Assembly: GCF_000092645.1 (NCBI RefSeq)
Contig: NC_014165.1
Location: 496,001 to 560,000 of the forward strand
DNA length: 64,000 nt
From: Thermobispora bispora DSM 43833
GTDB lineage: Bacteria > Actinomycetota > Actinomycetes > Streptosporangiales > Streptosporangiaceae
Direction: 5' to 3'
Below, piece after piece: positions 59,516 to 64,000 of the stretch. The number at the start of each line of letters is the position of its first letter. Within the stretch, counting starts at the first letter, position 1. The notes under the pieces were generated by a model that had not been told where the DNA came from, made no database searches, and saw nothing but the letters and a program-made list of their open reading frames with translations. The translations under genes and the position numbers were made by a program.

Positions 59516-60484
59516 ATGGCGCGAAAGACTTCAGGGAAGCCCGCGAAGAAGCAGAAGGGCTCCGGCGGCAAGATCAGGGGCTCCCTGGAGGGCCGTGGGC
59601 CGACGCCGCCCGCTCACATGCGGCACTGGTACAAGGAGCGGGTCCGGGCCGCCGAACGGCAACGCAAGGCCGCAGCCGCCGCTCAGGCGCCCGCCCTCGC
59701 CCGCACGCCGAGCCGTCCCTTCCTCGAGGAGGGGGCGGAGATCATCGCCGGCCGCAACCCGGTGGTCGAGGCGCTGCGCGCGGACATTCCGGCCCGCGTG
59801 CTGTACGTGGCCTACCGCATCGACACCGACGACCGGGTCCGTGAGGCGATCAAGATCGCGGCGGACCGGGACATCCCGATGGTCGAGGTCTCCCGGGACC
59901 GGCTCGACCAGCTCACCGGCGGCGCCGTGCACCAGGGCATCGGGCTCGAGATCCCGCCGTACGAGTACGCCCACCCGGACGACCTGGTGGAGGCGGCCCA
60001 CCAGGCGGGCGAGGTGCCGCTGATCGTCGCGCTCGACGGCGTGACCGACCCCCGGAACCTCGGGGCGATCGCCCGCTCGGCGGCGGCCTTCGGGGCGCAC
60101 GGGATCGTCGTGCCCTCCCGCCGGTCGGTCGGGGTCACCTCCGGGGCGTGGAAGACGTCCGCCGGCACCCTCGCCACTCTCCCGGTCGCCCGCGCCTCCA
60201 ACCTCACCCAGACCCTCAAGGCGTACCGCAAGGAAGGCCTGTTCGTGGTCGGGCTGGACGGCGACGCCAAGGAGGAGATCGCGGACAACACGCTCCTCAC
60301 CGAACCGCTCGTGCTGGTCGTCGGCTCGGAGGGCAAGGGCCTCTCCCGGCTGGTGCGCGAGACCTGCGACATGCTGGCCCGCATCCCCATGGGGGAGAGG
60401 GTCGAGTCGCTCAACGCCGGCGTGGCGGCCGGGATCGCGCTCTACGAGATCGCCCGGCGGCGTCGTCAAGCGGTGACACAGTGA
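59516..60484 (+). CDS. rlmB: 23S rRNA (guanosine-2'-O-)-methyltransferase
   Basis: This is a 322-residue SPOUT-class TrmH-family enzyme. A basic N-terminal extension (RKTSGKPAKKQKGSGGKIRG) is followed by the substrate-binding domain (EIIAGRNPVVEALRADIP) and the knotted SAM domain (ALDGVTDPRNLGAIARSAAA, VVGSEGKGLSRLVRETCD, GERVESLNAGVAAGIALYEI). The start is leaderless: TAGGCT (59503-59508) plus 7 nt. It directly follows cysS, as in many actinobacteria. Confidence 0.95.
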   Translation: MARKTSGKPAKKQKGSGGKIRGSLEGRGPTPPAHMRHWYKERVRAAERQRKAAAAAQAPALARTPSRPFLEEGAEIIAGRNPVVEALRADIPARVLYVAYRIDTDDRVREAIKIAADRDIPMVEVSRDRLDQLTGGAVHQGIGLEIPPYEYAHPDDLVEAAHQAGEVPLIVALDGVTDPRNLGAIARSAAAFGAHGIVVPSRRSVGVTSGAWKTSAGTLATLPVARASNLTQTLKAYRKEGLFVVGLDGDAKEEIADNTLLTEPLVLVVGSEGKGLSRLVRETCDMLARIPMGERVESLNAGVAAGIALYEIARRRRQAVTQ

Positions 60485-60523
60485 CGTGGCCTTCCTCGGC
60501 CTACTAAACTCTTGTGATGACAC

Positions 60524-60596
60524 GCCGCCTTAGCTCAACCGGCAGAGCATCTGTCTTGTAAACAGAAGGTCTGGGGTTCGAGTCCCCAAGGCGGCT
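60524..60596 (+). tRNA. tRNA-Thr (anticodon TGT)
   Basis: A complete cloverleaf: acceptor GCCGCCT/AGGCGGC, D arm GCTC-GAGC, anticodon stem TCTGT/ACAGA with loop CTTGTAA (anticodon TGT), T arm TGGGG-TTCGAGT-CCCCA, discriminator T. CCA is not encoded. TAAACT (60505-60510) upstream is a likely -10. Confidence 0.96.
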
Positions 60597-60606
60597 CTCG
60601 CAGGTG

Positions 60607-60640
60607 AGGCCCCTGGCCCGTGGTCCGGGGGCCTTTATTC
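60607..60640 (+). terminator. Intrinsic terminator after tRNA-Thr
   Basis: AGGCCCCTGG (60607-60616) pairs with CCGGGGGCCT, followed by TTTATT. A classical hairpin with a T tract, a few bases after the tRNA. Confidence 0.85.
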
Positions 60641-61635
60641 GTGTCCGGGATCTTTGCGCGCCGCTCATGCGATCCGCCGGCATGGCGGACCTGATCGTGA
60701 GCGTCCCCTGCAGTTGAGGATCACGGCGTTCGTCCGGGCGACGATGGTGTGGGCGCGGCCGGGCCGAGCGGTGTGGGCGCGGCCCGGCCGAGCGGTGTGG
60801 GCGCGGCCCGGCCGAGCGGCGATGCGGGGATGCCCGAGTCTGCCGGGCGCGGCCTCGACGTGATCCGTTCAGCGGTTCATCGCCGTGTCCCGGTGGCGTC
60901 CGGAGCGCGGTGCCACGTCAGCGCGGTCGCGAGACCTGACGGCGGATCGGCTTTCTCGTCTCTGTGAAACGCCCATCATGATCCGTGCATGTGCCTAAGC
61001 TCCCGCTAAGTCCACGAAGAGGGGCATTTCCGCCCGCCGGCTGTGACCTCTGATTCGGCAAGCTTTACGGGCGACCATGGGTGCTCAAGTCTGTCTCGCG
61101 GCCGGGCCCCTGTGCAGAGATGTGGTCTGTATTTCGGATCACCGCTGGGCCACAGCTCGCTGACCATGATCTGCCCCGGTGGTCGCCAGGCAGCACAGGT
61201 CAGGGATGACGGTTCAGGGTCACTCACCCCTGAGCCGATGAGCTCGGTCGGGCGGAGAGCCGCATAGCGGCTGGTAGGTGATCATCTACCGGGCCGGCGT
61301 GCGCTGCATCACCCTTGATCAGCGGTGGGTGGCCTTCAGAAATGCACGCTGGAAGACGCCGCGTTCCGCCCCGGTCGGCCTATCCGAGATTCGCGGCTGT
61401 GGGATCGCGACGTGGCGGCCTTGATTCGTCCCTTTTCGCTACTCCGGTTCGCCATTTCCGGGGGATCTACCCCGGATGTCGTTGGAAGTTCTGCTCACCG
61501 GCCGGTGAAACACGGGCGAACCGCCGCGTCGCGGTAAATCGAGCGGCGGCCGCGCATCGGCGATGCCGGTGAGCCGTTGTCCCCGGGCTTCATGTTCCGC
61601 CCCGATCGACGTGATCGGAGCGAGCCCTCAGCCGG
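60641..61635. other. About 1 kb without recognisable genes
   Basis: The region has a 24-bp tandem repeat near its start and a slightly lower GC content in 61000-61500. Open frames are short and have neither start signals nor familiar motifs. It could hold decayed sequence, since a gene remnant lies right after it. Confidence 0.5.
60748..60819 (+). repeat. 24-bp tandem repeat, three copies
   Basis: Units 60748-60771, 60772-60795 and 60796-60819 differ at one position. A small open frame would read VGAARPSG three times, but no start signal supports translation. Confidence 0.9.
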
Positions 61636-61991
61636 TGAGACCTTGGGTGATCGAGGCGGTGCGCGGCCTGTGCGCACCCCTGGTCGACGGCCGGGTGGTG
61701 CCCGAGCACGTGGAACTCGCCCGCGACGGCTCCGTGCGGAGACGCCGGCCCGCCCGCCAGGCCTTCGCGGCCAGGTTCGACCCGGTACGACGGGCGGTGG
61801 TCGAGGAGGAGACGGCTGAACCGCCCCATCTGGACACCGAGCGGCTCGACGCGGTCCGGGTGAGCGTGCTACGGGCCGCCCAGGTGCTCGGCACTCCGGT
61901 GGACATCGAGTGGAGCTGGCACCCGGCCACCGGGTTGACCATCCTGCAGGCCCGGCCGATCACCGGCCGCCGCAGCGCCCTGGGCCCCTGA
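61636..61991 (+). pseudogene. Remnant of a PEP synthase/PPDK-type ATP-binding domain
   Basis: About 118 residues match the end of the PEP/pyruvate-binding (PPDK N-terminal) domain: a VIEAVRGLCAPLVDGRVVPE segment resembles the GLGE-x-VVSGRV block, and VDIEWSWHPATGLTILQARPIT is the family's closing motif. A full domain needs over 300 residues before this and the swivelling and catalytic domains are absent, so this is an internal fragment. It lies after a gene-free kilobase, as expected of decay. A short open frame from 61563 covers it. Confidence 0.75.
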
Positions 61992-62030
61992 ACGCGGCCG
62001 CGCCGCGCCCGGGCGCCGGACGGCGCCTCC

Positions 62031-62924
62031 TCACCAGGCCGCGTCGAGCCTGGCGAGCAACCGGGGGAGCGCCGAGCCGAGCCGGGCGTCGATGGTGACC
62101 AGGGCGTGGGCGTCGCCCCGGGTCGGGCCCTGATTGATGATCGCGATGGGGATCCCGTGATCGGCGGCGTGCCGTACGAGCCGGTACCCGGACATCACCG
62201 CGAGCGAGGAGCCGAGGACGAGCAGCAGCCCGGCGCGCTCGGCCAGCTCCAGACAGGCCGCGACCCGGTCCCGGGGCACGTTCTCCCCGAAGAACACCAC
62301 GTCGGGCTTGAGCACCCCGCCGCAGGACGCGCAGTCCACCACCCGGAAGCCCGCGATCTCCTCGTCGGAGAGCTCGACGTCCCCGTCCGGGTTGACGGCG
62401 CCGGCCCGGGCGGTCCACCCGGGGTTGGCCTCCCGGAGCCGCCGGTCGAGCACCTCCCGCGGGGTGCGCTCACCGCAGCCGAGGCACCGCACCCGGCTGA
62501 GGCTGCCGTGGAGCTCGATGACGTCCCGGGCTCCGGCCGCCTGGTGGAGGCCGTCGACGTTCTGCGTGATGATCCCGGCGACCAGGCCGCGGCGCTGCAG
62601 CTCGGCCACGGCGTGGTGGCCGGCGTTGGGGCGGGCCTCGGCCATGTGCCGCCAGCCGAGGTGGCTGCGCGCCCAGTACCGCCGGCGGGCCGCCGCGCTG
62701 CCGATGAACGTCTGGTACGTCATCGGCTGGGACCGGCGCAGCCGGCCGTTGACCCCGCGGTAGTCCGGGATGCCGGACTCGGTGGACAGGCCGGCCCCGC
62801 TCAGCACGACCACCTCGCCGTCCGCGACGAGGTCGGCGAGCAGCCCCATGGGATCGACGGTGCACGGCCGCGCGTGCGCCGTGCCGACGCCGCCGGCCGC
62901 GAGTCCGTCCGCCACCTCGGTCAC
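62031..62924 (-). CDS. Sirtuin, NAD-dependent protein deacylase
   Basis: This is a 297-residue SIR2-family enzyme. NAD-binding motifs LSGAGLSTESGIPDYRG and ITQNVDGLHQAAG, the catalytic His in IELHGSL, and two zinc CxxC pairs (CLGC and CASC) are present. It deacylates lysines using NAD and yields O-acyl-ADP-ribose, a substrate of the macro-domain protein at 44.9 kb. GTG 62924 is the outermost start; an internal ATG at 62849, before GLLADLVADGE, is possible. Confidence 0.94.
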   Translation of the reverse strand: MTEVADGLAAGGVGTAHARPCTVDPMGLLADLVADGEVVVLSGAGLSTESGIPDYRGVNGRLRRSQPMTYQTFIGSAAARRRYWARSHLGWRHMAEARPNAGHHAVAELQRRGLVAGIITQNVDGLHQAAGARDVIELHGSLSRVRCLGCGERTPREVLDRRLREANPGWTARAGAVNPDGDVELSDEEIAGFRVVDCASCGGVLKPDVVFFGENVPRDRVAACLELAERAGLLLVLGSSLAVMSGYRLVRHAADHGIPIAIINQGPTRGDAHALVTIDARLGSALPRLLARLDAAW

Positions 62925-63107
62925 CGCTCCATGGTGCCCCAGGTTCGCGGCAGGAGGTACCCGGCAGGCCGCTCACCGGGCGAACCGCCAGGTCTCACCG
63001 CCCCCTCCCGGCGGCATCCCCACCGTGCCGCATATCGCGGAAGAAGTGACCGTCCGCATGGTGGGACGCATGGGCCTCAAGCGACGGGAGTGGTTCTCCC
63101 GGGTGAT

Positions 63108-63120
63108 TAAGCTACGGAAC
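63108..63120 (+). promoter_or_regulatory. Leaderless promoter of the HxlR gene
   Basis: TAAGCT (63108-63113) plus a 7-nt spacer ahead of GTG 63121. Confidence 0.6.
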
Positions 63121-63576
63121 GTGCCAAGGGAGGCTCGGCCGCGCGAGTGCTCCATTGCCGACACATTGGACCTGGTCGGCGAGCGGTGGAGTCTGCTGGT
63201 GATCCGCGAGATCAGCTACGGCGTGCGGCGCTTCGACGGCATCGTGCGCCACACCGGCGCTCCCCGGGACATCCTCACCACTCGCCTGCGCAAGCTAGAG
63301 GCCGCCGGGGTGATCCGGCGGGAACAGTACCGGGATCACCCGGTTCGCTACGAGTACCACCTGACGCCCGCGGGTGCCGAGCTGTTCGACGTCCTGCTGA
63401 TGCTGATGAAGTGGGGCGACCGGCATCTCAACTCCGGTGACCCGCCGGTCCGGTGGCACCACTCCTGCGGGGAGGTCCTCGACCCCGTGGTGGTCTGCCG
63501 CCACTGCGGCGGCGAGGCCCGTACGGGTGCGCATTCCCCCATCGGCCGGGGCGTCGCCACCCCGGAGCGGATCTGA
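63121..63576 (+). CDS. HxlR-family transcriptional regulator
   Basis: This 151-residue winged-helix regulator has the HxlR pattern: CSIADTLDLVGERWSLLVIR at the N terminus, FDGIVRHTGAPRDILTTRLR as the recognition region, and YHLTPAGAELFDVL. A C-terminal extension carries two Cys pairs or a Cys-His set (HHSCGEVLDPVVVCRHCGG) that could bind zinc. GTG 63121 is leaderless. It diverges from the sirtuin, and its target is not evident here. Confidence 0.92.
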   Translation: MPREARPRECSIADTLDLVGERWSLLVIREISYGVRRFDGIVRHTGAPRDILTTRLRKLEAAGVIRREQYRDHPVRYEYHLTPAGAELFDVLLMLMKWGDRHLNSGDPPVRWHHSCGEVLDPVVVCRHCGGEARTGAHSPIGRGVATPERI

Positions 63577-63919
63577 CCGCGGAGGGAACGGCGCGAGGCC
63601 CCGCGGCCACCGGGCCCACCCGAGGCGGCCCGGCGTGCCCGCGTGCACCCGGGTAGGCAGCCCACCATGCCCCGGCCGCCGGGCGCACCCGGCGCCCGGG
63701 ATGATGCGCGCCACATTTGTGATCTTCGCGGATCCGGCGCCGAGCGCGGTTCGTCGTAATTGATGTGGGGGACGGCACGTCCGGTACAAAGCGGACGGCC
63801 GTGCGGCTCACCGGCTCGGGCGGCGTTCCGGAGAACTCCGCGCGCCGCTCGCTTGGCGACGGGTTTGCCCGCGGCACGCCGGGCCTTGAAATCCCAGGTC
63901 GGGGCAGTGGGGCGGCACA
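63577..63919. other. Intergenic region with one GC hairpin
   Basis: About 340 bp. CCGGGCGC (63679-63686) and GCGCCCGG (63692-63699) form a stem-loop that may end the HxlR transcript. No other gene was seen. Confidence 0.45.
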
Positions 63920-63931
63920 TAATGGGGGGCG

Positions 63932-64000
63932 ATGGAGGCGGAGGGTGTCGGCGCGGTCGACGTCAGCGTGGTCGTGCCAGCGTACGGCTCCCGCACGTCT
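63932..64000 (+). CDS. Family 2 glycosyltransferase, N-terminal fragment (cut by window end)
   Basis: The last 69 nt encode MEAEGVGAVDVSVVVPAYGS and a few more residues. DVSVVVPAYGS is the first strand of GT-A glycosyltransferases of family 2. A TAATGG element lies 6 nt upstream of ATG 63932. Everything after the first 23 residues is outside the window. Confidence 0.7.
   Translation, partial: MEAEGVGAVDVSVVVPAYGSRTS

Noticed and set aside
60749-60967. Small protein with VGAARPSG repeats
   Set aside because: No ribosome site or TAnnnT spacing, and the repeat is a DNA-level 24-mer. Treated as non-coding.
61006-61267. Possible small genes in the gap after tRNA-Thr
   Set aside because: Frames on both strands are short, without start signals or motifs.

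Overview
The window comes from a very GC-rich actinobacterium, most likely a member of the Streptosporangiales or a close relative. The evidence is the mycothiol genes (mshA, mshD), GlnR, MurT/GatD, CarD, a PhoU-PhoR-PhoP locus with a Streptomyces-type PHO box, an F420-type PPOX protein, and gene orders shared with Streptomyces and Mycobacterium. No rRNA, CRISPR array or intact insertion sequence was seen. Two tRNA genes are present (Gly-CCC and Thr-TGT).

Layout. 0-2 kb: a CmtR-like metal sensor, a cation efflux protein with a Cys tail, and an ICMT-like methyltransferase. 2-9 kb: a Tat-exported pectinesterase, tRNA-Gly, dcd, a DUF47-Pit phosphate uptake pair, mshD and a secreted 5'-nucleotidase. 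9-15 kb: glnR, moaD, a DUF2993 lipid-binding protein, an ECF sigma/anti-sigma pair, a membrane thioredoxin, then a sulfur operon (DUF4395, thiosulfate sulfurtransferase, DUF1416) preceded by a 27-residue Cys-containing leader peptide. 15-25 kb: a block of six poorly characterised genes: a multi-pass membrane protein, three overlapping single-pass exported-domain proteins, a membrane-anchored protein that looks like an inactive VirD4/TraG-type ATPase, and a large HerA/VirB4-like ATPase with intact Walker motifs. This is the best candidate in the window for an undescribed membrane machine. 25-29 kb: murT-gatD, a DsrE protein, nitrobindin and a Fur regulator. 29.4-35.3 kb: a six-gene stressosome-type operon (RsbR, RsbS, RsbT, an RsbT-like kinase fused to an RsbX/SpoIIE phosphatase, a hybrid histidine kinase, and a REC-GAF-SpoIIE phosphatase). 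35-42 kb: ygfZ, dtd, asparaginase, a SAM methyltransferase behind an AT-rich promoter island, a DUF2207 protein and CorA. 42-45 kb: DUF2516, an HBHA-like protein and an XRE regulator (the Rv0474-Rv0476 trio), BlaI/M56, and a macro-domain protein. 45-53 kb: a methyltransferase and SDR pair, mshA, ybjN, gpm, phoU, phoR and phoP. 53-60.6 kb: a PCuAC-like lipoprotein, carD, ispF (without ispD), a GlsB-type membrane protein, a DUF2637 protein with a long disordered tail, a PPOX protein, cysS, rlmB and tRNA-Thr. 60.6-64 kb: about 1 kb without genes, a remnant of a PEP-synthase-type domain, a sirtuin, an HxlR regulator, and the start of a family 2 glycosyltransferase cut by the window end.

A theme that runs through the window is leaderless transcription. 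In more than twenty genes a TAnnnT hexamer sits 6-8 nt upstream of the start codon with no Shine-Dalgarno sequence. I used this to choose several starts. Three genes have a false in-frame ATG formed by the -10 hexamer itself. Other recurring oddities are short tandem duplications that span stop codons and a probable frameshift at the end of ybjN.
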